Source: an uncultured Verrucomicrobiae bacterium
GTDB taxonomy: Bacteria > Verrucomicrobiota > Verrucomicrobiia > Limisphaerales > AAA164-E04
Reading direction: 5' to 3'
Assembly (NCBI GenBank): GCA_943788245.1
Contig: CALSPN010000039.1
Span: 1-52,633, forward strand
Length of the DNA stretch: 52,633 nucleotides
The notes beneath the pieces were generated by a model. That model was not told where the DNA came from. It searched no databases and worked only from the letters and a program-made list of their open reading frames with translations. Position 1 is the first letter of the stretch; each line of letters begins with the position of its first letter. Shown here piece after piece: positions 27,219 to 36,056 of the stretch. A program made the translations under genes and the position numbers.

Positions 27219-30200
27219 ATGCGAATTTGGAAGTGCCTATTGGGTTTGCTTTTCATCCCTTTCTATCACGGACACTGGTTTGTTTCGGCTGCCGTAACGC
27301 GTCCAGCGCGTTTGGATGATGTCGAGATACTGAAGCACTTGCAGCCTAATCCAATTCAATCGGATCACCCCACGCTTCAACAGATGTTCCTTCCTGAGGG
27401 GTTTAGGGCAGATCAGATCGCGAGCGAGCCGGACGTCCTGCAGCCGATCGCCTTCACTTTCGATGAATTGGGTCGAATATGGGTAGTCGAAGCCTTCAGT
27501 TATCCTGAAAAGCAACCAGAGGGACAGGGCAAGGATCGCATTTTAATTTTTGAAGATTTTGATGGGGATGGCTCTTTCGAGGATCGTAAAATTTTTGCAG
27601 AGGGTTTGAACCTTGTCAGTGGGATCGAAGTGGGTTTTGGTGGCGTCTGGCTGGGCGCAGCGCCTCAGTTGTTGTTCATTCCGGATGAAAATCAGGACGA
27701 TCAGCCTGATGGGCCTCCTCAGGTGCTGCTGGATGGCTTTGGCTACCAGGACACGCACGAGACCCTGAATAGCTTTTTGTGGGGACCTGATGGCTGGCTT
27801 TACGGCAACCAGGGAGTGTTCAACTATTCCAGAATCGGTAAACCTGACTCCAATGATGCGCAGCGCACTGAAATGCGTGCAGGTGTTTGGCGTTATCACC
27901 CCATTAGACATACATTTGAAGTTTATGCGCATGGGGGGAGTAACCAGTGGGGACTTGATTACGATCGGCATGGTCAATGGTTCATGACCCACTGTCGCAG
28001 CTATTGGGGCAAGGGATCGACGACTCATGTCATTCGCGGAGGATATTATTGGAACCAGTCCAATGCCAATTATCCGGATTATATTGAGCCGAATCCGCCG
28101 TCAGGTCATGACTATTTGCGAACCTACCTGCTGGCTTCTGCCAGGTATGGTCATGGGGAAGGTGGGGCAGGGGCTCAGGGAAGTCGCCGGATTTATGGCG
28201 GACACTCGCATATCGGAACCATGCTTTACCAGGGCAATAATTGGCCTGCTGCTTATCGAAATCAACTCTACACTCATAATCTGCATGGGCATCAGTTGAA
28301 CGTTCAGGTGAATGAGCGCGATGGATCCGGTTACAATACAATACATGCTGGAAAGGATATGTTGATGGTTGCAGATCCTCGTTATATCGGCATCGATCTG
28401 AAATACGGGCCGGATGGTGCTGTCTATATCAATGACTGGTATGACACTCAGCATTGTCACAATCCAAATGCCGAACAATGGGAGCGAGGAACCGGGCGCA
28501 TGTATCGCATTCAATACGAAGCGACCTATGAACCGACACTTGTGAATTTGTCGCGCAAGTCGGATCGTGAATTAGCCTGGTTGCAATTACATCAAAATGC
28601 CTGGTTCGCTCGTACTGCTCGACGGCTCCTGCAGGAACGCTCTGTTAAAGGCGAAATTTCACCGGATGCATTAGAAGTGCTCCATAACATGTCTGTGGAG
28701 CATGCCAATGAGAACCGGCGATTGCGTGCCTTCTGGGCGCTCTACGTCATTGGGGCGGTTCAAGGTAACGATTGGCTTACCTATCTCAGGGATGAATCGG
28801 AATACGTGCGTGCCAACGCAATCGAGTTCATGAGTAGCCAGGAACAAGTCGTTCCCATCGCGGCGAGTCAGCTCGTCTTGATGGCTCTTGATGATCCGTC
28901 GGCGTTTGTACGATTAAGGCTTGCTGCCGCATCAATCAAACTTTCAGAAGATAACGGCTGGAAAATCATCGAAGCTTTGGCAAGGCATACGGAAGACGCA
29001 GGGGATCGTAATTTACCGTCCATGATTTGGTTTGCTCTCGCTCAAAAGATGCCCGCCAATCTGGAACGTGCGTTCCAGCTCATGGAGTCAGAACAACCCA
29101 TCATGCCGGTTCTCGAACCTTTGATCGTATGGTATGCCGCCAAATTAAAGGGTGAGGGATTGGAGAAATCCATCACTTATCTTCAAAAAACAGCCGCCGC
29201 GGATCGAGGGGGTTTGTTGAATGCTATCTATCTTGCCTTGCAACATGAGCGACGTGTTCCCATGCCGCGCCAGTGGGATTTTATTTCGAACCGATTGTAT
29301 GAAAATACCGATGAGGCCATTCGATTGCCGGCTGAAAAACTGGCGGCTATTTTTGGCGATCGGAAAGTGTTGCCAAAAATGCGTTCATTACTTGCCGATA
29401 CCACGCAATCCGAAGACGAGCGTCGCCATGCTCTGGAGATTCTCAATCTGGCAGGGGATGAAGCCCTGATTTCGATTGGCATTGGACTGCTGGATGAACC
29501 TGCGTTCCAATCCAGCGCGATTAATTTGCTGGCACGCTTCGATCATCCAGAGAGTGCTGATGCGCTCCTTGCTCGATTGGATCGGTTTGAAGGAAAGGAT
29601 AAGGTCGCCGCATTGAATACGATGACCACCCGATCTTCGCTGGCCGTGCCTCTCCTGAATGCAGTGATCGCAGGGAAGCTTGAACGTGACCTTCTGACAG
29701 CCTATTACCTGCGTCAATTGCAGCAACTGAACTCGAATGCAGTCAGTGAAAGGATCACCAGGATTTGGGGGCAAGCCGGCGTGGTATCGGAAGAAAAAGC
29801 GCAGTTCATTGAATCATTGGATGCGGCCTATCGAGAAGCTCCATTGTGGGCCTACAGTGCGGATGAAGGGAAAAAGCATTTTGAGTTACTCTGCAGCAGT
29901 TGCCATCAAGTCGCAGGAACAGGTGTGGCGATTGGACCGGATTTAACAGCTGCCGGTTCCAGCGGAAGCAGGTATTTCATTGAAAGCATGATCGATCCCA
30001 ACGCTGTCATTGGGCAAAATTATCAGGTTACAGAAATAGAACAAAAGGACGGTGAAATGATTGCGGGTTTATTAGTCAGTGAAAACGAATCTTCAGTCGT
30101 GATAAAAACACTCACCGACACCGTGACGGTTTCCAAATTGGCCATTTCTGATCGTCAGCTCTCGGAGCATTCCATGATGCCCGAAGGCTTGATGGATGGT

Positions 30201-30251
30201 TTGAATGAACGGCAAAGGATCGAGTTGATCAAATACCTGACCACTCTCTAG
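27219..30251 (+). CDS. PVC-type membrane-bound dehydrogenase with HEAT repeats and a cytochrome c domain
   Basis: The intact product has 1010 residues. A signal peptide (KCLLGLLFIPFYHG) leads to the periplasm. Residues about 40-420 form the dehydrogenase propeller (LPEGFRADQIASEPDVLQ, GRIWVVEAFSYPEKQPEG, LWGPDGWLYGNQGVFNYS). HEAT-like helical repeats cover about 430-860. The last 130 residues are the PVC heme domain with CSSCH at 892-896 and MIDPNAVIGQNYQVTEIE. Such proteins are, by family knowledge, found almost only in Planctomycetes and Verrucomicrobia, in high copy number. Electrons would pass from an unknown substrate through the heme to the respiratory chain. The ATG at 27219 is chosen because the signal peptide begins at it. 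No close operon partner is seen. Confidence 0.9.
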   Translation: MRIWKCLLGLLFIPFYHGHWFVSAAVTRPARLDDVEILKHLQPNPIQSDHPTLQQMFLPEGFRADQIASEPDVLQPIAFTFDELGRIWVVEAFSYPEKQPEGQGKDRILIFEDFDGDGSFEDRKIFAEGLNLVSGIEVGFGGVWLGAAPQLLFIPDENQDDQPDGPPQVLLDGFGYQDTHETLNSFLWGPDGWLYGNQGVFNYSRIGKPDSNDAQRTEMRAGVWRYHPIRHTFEVYAHGGSNQWGLDYDRHGQWFMTHCRSYWGKGSTTHVIRGGYYWNQSNANYPDYIEPNPPSGHDYLRTYLLASARYGHGEGGAGAQGSRRIYGGHSHIGTMLYQGNNWPAAYRNQLYTHNLHGHQLNVQVNERDGSGYNTIHAGKDMLMVADPRYIGIDLKYGPDGAVYINDWYDTQHCHNPNAEQWERGTGRMYRIQYEATYEPTLVNLSRKSDRELAWLQLHQNAWFARTARRLLQERSVKGEISPDALEVLHNMSVEHANENRRLRAFWALYVIGAVQGNDWLTYLRDESEYVRANAIEFMSSQEQVVPIAASQLVLMALDDPSAFVRLRLAAASIKLSEDNGWKIIEALARHTEDAGDRNLPSMIWFALAQKMPANLERAFQLMESEQPIMPVLEPLIVWYAAKLKGEGLEKSITYLQKTAAADRGGLLNAIYLALQHERRVPMPRQWDFISNRLYENTDEAIRLPAEKLAAIFGDRKVLPKMRSLLADTTQSEDERRHALEILNLAGDEALISIGIGLLDEPAFQSSAINLLARFDHPESADALLARLDRFEGKDKVAALNTMTTRSSLAVPLLNAVIAGKLERDLLTAYYLRQLQQLNSNAVSERITRIWGQAGVVSEEKAQFIESLDAAYREAPLWAYSADEGKKHFELLCSSCHQVAGTGVAIGPDLTAAGSSGSRYFIESMIDPNAVIGQNYQVTEIEQKDGEMIAGLLVSENESSVVIKTLTDTVTVSKLAISDRQLSEHSMMPEGLMDGLNERQRIELIKYLTTL

Positions 30252-30321
30252 AACTTGAGTGTGTGCAGGTAAAAGCTAAGGGTCAGAAGACTCTTCTTAT
30301 TTATCTCACTCCATACTGAAC

Positions 30322-32304
30322 TTACTCTTCACCGGTTTCAATTTGAGTAAGTTCCTCCCAACGAGCGTATAAAGCAGTGACCTCCTTTTTCTGCTTTTCC
30401 AACTCCTTGGTTACCTCGGCAGCTTCATGCGCGCGATCGACATAGAAGCTTGGATCGTTCAGTTTTGCTTCCAATGCCTCTACCTTGGATTCGGTTGCCA
30501 GGATGTTCTCCTCCATGCCTTCGAGTTCACGTTTCTCCATGTAACTCAAACGCCGAGGACGATCTTTTTTTGAGCGCTTTACTTTTTCTGCAACCGTTGG
30601 CTTTTCAGTTGTTTGAAATGCTGATTGTTTGCGGGCTTCACGTTCTTTGCGTTTTTCAAGGTAGTAGGAGTAGTTCCCGGGCTGGACAAATACGCCGTCT
30701 GGTTCGAATGAAATGATCTGATCACAGATACGGTCCAAAAAATATCGATCATGGCTCACAACAATCACACTTCCATCGAAATCTGCCAGCGCTTCCTCGA
30801 GCATGCGGAGACTTTGTAAATCCAGGTCATTGGTGGGTTCGTCCAGAATGAGAAAATTACCGCCTCGTTTTAATACTTTTGCCAGCATCAATCTGGCGCG
30901 TTCTCCTCCTGAAAGTTGTGCTACCGGTTCATTGGCTCGATGATCCTGAAATTGAAATCGTCGCAGGTAACCTCTGGCACTGAGCTGCCGCGTTCCGAAC
31001 ATGACGGACTCATCCCCATCCGAGATTTCCTCAAGCACCGTTCCTGTACCTTTGAGTTGCATGCGAGATTGATCAATGTAGTTGATTTGAATCTTCTTGC
31101 CGATGGTTGCGCTGCCCTCGTCAGGTTCCATGAGTCCCATGCAAACCTTGAGAAGCGTCGTTTTGCCGACACCATTCTTGCCCACCACGCCGATACAGCG
31201 TCCCGGCGTCAGGGATAGATCCAGATTCCGGAATAACCAGCGTTCCTGATTTCCTTCACCCACCTTCACACTTGCCCCTTCCAGTTCCACTCCGACATTT
31301 CCCATGCCGGGAGGTGGGGGGATCAGGACGTCCATTTCCCTTTCTTCGGGTGGAGCTTCAAGACCTTTGATTTCGTAATAGGTATCGAGTCGATGCTTAG
31401 CCTTGGTCCTCCGAGCGCGGACTCCGGCCTTCACCCATTCGAGTTCCTCGCGCAGGAAGCGTTGACGCCGACGCTCCCCCTGGTCTGCAATTTGTTGACG
31501 AATGGCTTTGGATTCCAGAAAAGCGGTGTAGTTACCCGGATGAGAAAATGCACGGCCCTGATCGATTTCCACGACGCGAGTGGCGATCGTATCCAGAAAA
31601 TAACGGTCATGGGTGACAAACATGACTGCGCCTGAGAAAGACTTCAGGTAATCCTCCAACCAATTAATGGTAGCGGCGTCCAGATGGTTCGTCGGTTCAT
31701 CCAGTAAAAGAAGGTCGGGTTGTGCAACCAGGGCACGGCAAAGTGCGACGCGACGTTTTTCACCTCCCGACAAGGAGTCAACACGGGATTCCATTGGGGG
31801 AGCGGAAAGTGATGTGGCGATGGTTTTCGCACGCGATTCCAGGTTCCAGCCATCGGCAAGTTCGATTTTTGCAAGCCATTCCGCCTGCTCAGCGCTGGAG
31901 CCCTTACCCGATTCATAGCAAGAGATCCATTTTGTGACATCGGCTGCGCCCGAAAGAATATTGTGGCGGACTGATGAGGCCTCATCCAGTTCGAACTCCT
32001 GGGGAAGATAACCGATGCGTAATCCCTTTCGGCGGGAAACATCTCCTCCGTCGGCTTGTGATTGATTTGCGAGGATTTTTAAAAGACTGGTTTTACCGCA
32101 ACCATTCCGGCCGACCAATCCGACCTTTTCGCCCGCACTGATCGCCACTGTAACGCCATCCAGAAGACGTAAATAATCATAGGCCAAAACCAGATCTGTG
32201 GCGGAGAGCAGCATTGTGTTTGATGGAAGCGAAACCATAGGCGGGCTATCAAAGGAATGAATGAGCTGGATAACAAGGAATTTCGCAATAGAACTGCGTT
32301 TCAT
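30322..32304 (-). CDS. uup: ABC-F family ATPase (Uup-like)
   Basis: The 660-residue product has two ABC ATPase domains without membrane segments. Walker A motifs are GLVGRNGCGKTSLL and GVVGKNGVGKTTLL; signatures are LSGGEKRRVALCRAL and LSGGERARLMLAKVL; Walker B motifs are LLLLDEPTNHLD and FLILDEPTNDLD. The linker between the domains is basic and helical (the P-site interaction motif region). The C-terminal 90 residues form a charged coiled coil (KVEALEAKLNDPSFYVDRAH), which is typical of Uup and binds DNA or RNA branches. ABC-F proteins act on ribosomes. In-frame ATGs at 32238 and 32214 are alternative starts; the last fits the usual short N-terminus best. Monocistronic, divergent from the gene at 32354. 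Confidence 0.9.
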   Translation of the reverse strand: MKRSSIAKFLVIQLIHSFDSPPMVSLPSNTMLLSATDLVLAYDYLRLLDGVTVAISAGEKVGLVGRNGCGKTSLLKILANQSQADGGDVSRRKGLRIGYLPQEFELDEASSVRHNILSGAADVTKWISCYESGKGSSAEQAEWLAKIELADGWNLESRAKTIATSLSAPPMESRVDSLSGGEKRRVALCRALVAQPDLLLLDEPTNHLDAATINWLEDYLKSFSGAVMFVTHDRYFLDTIATRVVEIDQGRAFSHPGNYTAFLESKAIRQQIADQGERRRQRFLREELEWVKAGVRARRTKAKHRLDTYYEIKGLEAPPEEREMDVLIPPPPGMGNVGVELEGASVKVGEGNQERWLFRNLDLSLTPGRCIGVVGKNGVGKTTLLKVCMGLMEPDEGSATIGKKIQINYIDQSRMQLKGTGTVLEEISDGDESVMFGTRQLSARGYLRRFQFQDHRANEPVAQLSGGERARLMLAKVLKRGGNFLILDEPTNDLDLQSLRMLEEALADFDGSVIVVSHDRYFLDRICDQIISFEPDGVFVQPGNYSYYLEKRKEREARKQSAFQTTEKPTVAEKVKRSKKDRPRRLSYMEKRELEGMEENILATESKVEALEAKLNDPSFYVDRAHEAAEVTKELEKQKKEVTALYARWEELTQIETGEE

Positions 32305-32353
32305 GGCCTGGATTTTGACTTTAGTTAACGGGGGAATCCGCTAATATGTGCCC

Positions 32354-33335
32354 ATGCCCAGTTCGAGATCCAAAAATAGTGTGTTGGCCTTTGATCGGCT
32401 TCAGGACCGAAGATCTTTTTTATCCTGCATGAGTGCAGGGATGGCCTCGACGCTAGGAGTCTTGCATGCGCAAGCATCGAGCCAGTCCGGTCAATTCCAG
32501 CTTCGTTATTGCCTGGCTTCAAGCATGTATGGTCAATTGTCGCTGGATGTTATTCTTCCTGAGGTTCGGCGTGGCGGTGCCACTGCCATTGATCTATGGC
32601 CCATGAGTCATGGCAACCAGCGTGAGCAGGCGGAAGCGATGGGTTGGGATGCGTTTCTATCCCGATTGAATCAGCATCAAGTGACCACTGGATGCCTCAC
32701 GCGCTACGACCTGGGTCCCTTTGGTGTTGATAAAGAGATGCAGCTGGCGGGTAAGTTGAAATGCCCATTGATCGTTACCGGGGGGAAAGGCCCTGCGGGG
32801 CTCGAGGGGCAACCACTCAAACAAGCCGTCCTTAGCTTTGTAGAAAAACTCAAGCCCCATCTTGAGATCGCAGCAAACCATGGCGTCACTCTGGCTATTG
32901 AGAATCATGCCAATAATTTGATTCATACACCTGACTCCCTGCGCTGGCTGGCTGAATTTGCCGTGGGTCAACCTCTGGGAGTGGCTCTGGCACCTTATCA
33001 TCTGGAGACTTTGGGGCTGGGAGCCGATGCTCTGGGTGATCTGATTCGAGATCTGGGACCGAGTATCTCGATGTTCTATGCCTGGCAATATGGGATGGGG
33101 TGCATGACCAAACTGTCCAAGCCACGAGAACTGCTTCAGATGCCCGGGCGCGGTTCATTGGATTTCACCCCCATTCTGAAGGCTTTAAAATCCATTCAAT
33201 ACCGGGGGTGGACCGAAATATTCATGCACCCGGTACCCCCGCGGGATTCCGATCCTGCCTGAGGCCTTTGAAACGACGCGGGAAATCAATCGAGCAAGAA
33301 GATACTTGGAATCATGCGTGAATTCGCTTCAATAG
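32354..33335 (+). CDS. Tat-exported sugar-phosphate isomerase/epimerase-like TIM barrel (C-terminus frame-broken)
   Basis: The ATG at 32354 gives a Tat-type start (QDRRSFLSCMSAGMASTLG). The body is a xylose-isomerase-like TIM barrel: RRGGATAIDLWP, NHGVTLAIENHANN with the conserved Glu, and YRGWTEIFMHPVP near the end. The uninterrupted frame stops at 33262. However, removing one C from the CCCCC run at 33236-33240 continues the natural protein end (RGIPILPEAF, NRARRYLESCVNSLQ) to a stop at 33333-33335, giving about 326 residues. I take the longer form as correct. It is 4 bases from the DJ-1/PfpI gene downstream. The reaction is probably an isomerase or epimerase on a sugar; the substrate is unknown. 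Confidence 0.8.
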
Positions 33336-33339
33336 ATGC

Positions 33340-33918
33340 ATGCAACATAAAGTTCTGATTGTTATTGGTGACGCAAGTGAAACCGTGGACACTCTATATC
33401 CTTATCATCGTTTGATCGAGGCGGGATACAAACCTGTAGTGGCTGGCCCGGAGGTCCATCGTTACAACATGGTCATGCATGAAGTCAAACCCGGCTGGAC
33501 CATCACTCGTGAATGGGAAGGTTATACCATTCAGTCAGACATCGCATTCAAGGATATCGATCCAGATGATTACCTGGGTATCTTTTTCAGTGGTGGACGA
33601 GCACCTGAATATATTCGTTATGACAAAGATCTGGTGCGCGTGACCAAACACTTTTTTGAAAAAAACAAGCCCATAGCCAGTGTCTGTCACGGGGTAGAAA
33701 TCCCGGCTTATGCCGATTGTGTCAAAGGTCGCAAAATGGCGACTGTTCCTAAATGCAAGTTTGACCTTGAAGTGTGTGGTGGGACGTTTGTTGATGAAGC
33801 CTGCGTGGTGGACGGTAACATGGTCAGCGGTCGCACGTATCATGATCACGGTTACTACATGGGAGAGTGGATGAAACTTCTCGATGCTGCGCGATCCAAA
33901 ACAGAGGGAATTTCATAA
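33340..33918 (+). CDS. DJ-1/PfpI family protein
   Basis: The 192-residue product has the family's nucleophile elbow with cysteine (IASVCHGVEIPAY) and an upstream acidic residue in FSGGRAPEYIRYD, as in PfpI-type proteases, deglycases and chaperones. The N-terminal strand is VLIVIGDASETVDTLYPY. It has no signal peptide. It begins 4 bases after the corrected stop of the sugar isomerase, so they form an operon. The pair may deal with sugar-derived reactive carbonyls, but this is only context inference. Confidence 0.85.
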   Translation: MQHKVLIVIGDASETVDTLYPYHRLIEAGYKPVVAGPEVHRYNMVMHEVKPGWTITREWEGYTIQSDIAFKDIDPDDYLGIFFSGGRAPEYIRYDKDLVRVTKHFFEKNKPIASVCHGVEIPAYADCVKGRKMATVPKCKFDLEVCGGTFVDEACVVDGNMVSGRTYHDHGYYMGEWMKLLDAARSKTEGIS

Positions 33919-34373
33919 TTCACAGCCCTTAAGGTTGCTGTAACAGAGAGGGTAATCAAAAGGCCCAGGCATGGGAATATTTGACTTTGCAAAAGGAGAG
34001 TTGCGGAGAGATCATCAATTGAGAAGACGACTCAACAGAGGCACTCTCTTACCTTTTTCCTGCTAAACCTCTGAAACCCCATGATTCAGGGTTTTTGGCT
34101 GGATGGACTGTTGACAACATCAGATTAACTTGGTGCTAGCTTACCAGCATTCCATTGACCGCATGCGTCTCCAAATGCCAGTTACAGGAAACAGACTTTC
34201 AAGCACATTCTGATTCCCGCTTGGTCCTTGAACTGTCGGTACCACGCTGGGGTGTAGCCTCTGGTTTCTAATGAAGGGTTTTAACGTTGAAACTTCCTTG
34301 TCGCCCCTGGCGTTTTTATCGCTTCTTTGTCAACCGGCAATGAATGCGTTCATGAAACCGTAGGCAACGCTTT
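33919..34373. other. intergenic region between convergent genes
   Basis: There is no gene I can support here. A 31-codon ATG frame (33971) reads MGIFDFAKGELRRDH and ends at a TAA, too short to call. A hairpin lies within it and is listed separately. It is 455 bases long, unusual for this compact window. Confidence 0.45.
34074..34096 (+). terminator. possible terminator after the DJ-1/PfpI gene
   Basis: AAACCC (34074-34079) pairs with GGGTTT (34089-34094) around a 9-base loop, followed by TTTTT overlapping the 3' arm. The stem is only 6 bp, and it lies about 155 bases after the stop codon. It could serve either strand. Confidence 0.35.
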
Positions 34374-36023
34374 TCAATCAATATGACGTGTCAGGATTGC
34401 CTTGCTTGCAGGAGGGAGGGTTGACAATTCCAGACCTCCATTGGTCTCACTGAAGTAACTTGCGGCCCAGTCAGAGTCAAATAATGCAACCGGATTGTCG
34501 TTAGAGTCGTAGGCGATTTTTGTTCCGGTTGGTAGTTGAAGTGCATCTAATTCAGATTCCTCCATACCTGCAGGTAGCCACTTTATGACCGACCATGGAG
34601 CCTTTTCTAATCGGGACTCAGCGCCATACTCAGTTTCAAGTCGATATTGGACGACCTCAAACTGGAGTTGTCCGACGGCAGCCAGAAGCGGGATTCGAGT
34701 GATCGAGTCTCGAACGCGCATGACCTGAATAACCCCTTCCTGCAGCAATTGATCCAGGCCCTGTCTGAACTGCTTGTATTTTGCTGTATTTGGGTTGTGC
34801 AGGTAAGCAAAGGTTTCAGGCGTAAATATGGGGATCTCCTTGAATCGGATAGTAGTGTCGTTTGTCAGTGTATCACCAATGCCAAAATCAGAAAGCCCGA
34901 CGAGACCGACGATGTCGCCTGCGTAAGCGCTATCGACAGTTTCCCGTTCATTGCCAAAGAGTTTGTGAGAACTCGCGAGACGGATCTTTTTCCCAGAGCG
35001 GGGGTGCACTACAGTCATGTCACGCTCAAATTTACCGGAGCAAATCCGAACGAATGCAATGCGATCCCGATGCCGAGGGTCCATGTTGGCCTGAATCTTG
35101 AATACGAATGCAGAGAAGGTTTCATGATCGGTAGGGATGACTTTCTCACCTGAGTGTCTTGGGGCAGGAGGGGGAGAGTATTTCAAAAAGCCTTTGAGAA
35201 GCAATTCAACCCCGAAATTGTTCATGGCGCTTCCGAAGAAAACCGGAGTCATTGTTCCGTTGTAAACCGATTCCATGTCGAAGGATTCGCCCGCCAGATT
35301 GAGCATTTCAACCTCCTCCTTCAATTTTTCATGCATTTCGGTGTTCAATTGATCCTTGATGATGGGGGCATCCAGATCACCGACCGATTCAGGTGCCCGG
35401 TACAAACCGCCTGCCGTGCGCTCAAATAAATGTACCTCTTTTGCCAGACGATCAAATACCCCCTTGAAATCCACCCCGGTGCCGATTGGCCAATTGATGG
35501 GAAAGGAACCAATGCCCAGCACGCGCTCAAGTTCATCCAGCAATTCCAATGGGTCTTTGGTGGGGCGATCGCATTTGTTCATGTAGGTGAAAATTGGAAT
35601 GCCCCTGCGCCGACATATCTCAAATAGTTTGCGCGTTTGAGCCTCGATTCCTTTAGCGGCATCAATGACCATGACGACTCCATCCACCGCGGTCAGTACG
35701 CGGTAGGTATCTTCGGAAAAGTCCTTGTGTCCGGGGGTATCGAGGAGATTGATGGCAAAATCATCGTATTCAAACTGCAGCACGGTGGAACTGATCGAAA
35801 TGCCACGTTTTCGTTCAAGCTCCATCCAATCTGACGTGGAGGCCCGCTGGTGCTTACGAGCAGTAACGGACCCTGCCAGATGAACCGCTCCGCCATATAG
35901 TAAGAGTTTCTCTGTCAGCGTGGTCTTACCGGCATCCGGATGCGAAATAATAGCAAAAGTGCGTCTACGTTGGATTTCTTTTTGAAAGCTCACAAGGCGG
36001 CGTAGCGTATCAGGAATTAGCAC
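34374..36023 (-). CDS. prfC: peptide chain release factor 3
   Basis: The product has 549 residues, the usual length is about 530. RF3 is a GTPase that recycles RF1 and RF2 after termination. The G domain is complete: P-loop SHPDAGKTTL near residue 27, DTPGHKDFSEDTYR (G3), and NKCDR (G4). The SVTARKHQRASTSDWMELE segment, followed by RKRGISIS, is the typical switch I region of RF3. The C-terminal domains (VGQLQFEVVQYRLETEYG) match RF3. It lies 33 bases after the debranching enzyme on the same strand, so it might be cotranscribed with it. Confidence 0.96.
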   Translation of the reverse strand: MLIPDTLRRLVSFQKEIQRRRTFAIISHPDAGKTTLTEKLLLYGGAVHLAGSVTARKHQRASTSDWMELERKRGISISSTVLQFEYDDFAINLLDTPGHKDFSEDTYRVLTAVDGVVMVIDAAKGIEAQTRKLFEICRRRGIPIFTYMNKCDRPTKDPLELLDELERVLGIGSFPINWPIGTGVDFKGVFDRLAKEVHLFERTAGGLYRAPESVGDLDAPIIKDQLNTEMHEKLKEEVEMLNLAGESFDMESVYNGTMTPVFFGSAMNNFGVELLLKGFLKYSPPPAPRHSGEKVIPTDHETFSAFVFKIQANMDPRHRDRIAFVRICSGKFERDMTVVHPRSGKKIRLASSHKLFGNERETVDSAYAGDIVGLVGLSDFGIGDTLTNDTTIRFKEIPIFTPETFAYLHNPNTAKYKQFRQGLDQLLQEGVIQVMRVRDSITRIPLLAAVGQLQFEVVQYRLETEYGAESRLEKAPWSVIKWLPAGMEESELDALQLPTGTKIAYDSNDNPVALFDSDWAASYFSETNGGLELSTLPPASKAILTRHID

Positions 36024-36056
36024 AGGGACAAGCTGGAATCAGTCCGGCCCATGACT

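Noticed and set aside
33971..34066. A 31-codon ATG frame, MGIFDFAKGELRRDH...
   Set aside because: Too short, no ribosome binding site and no homology that I recognise; the opening resembles several unrelated small proteins by chance.
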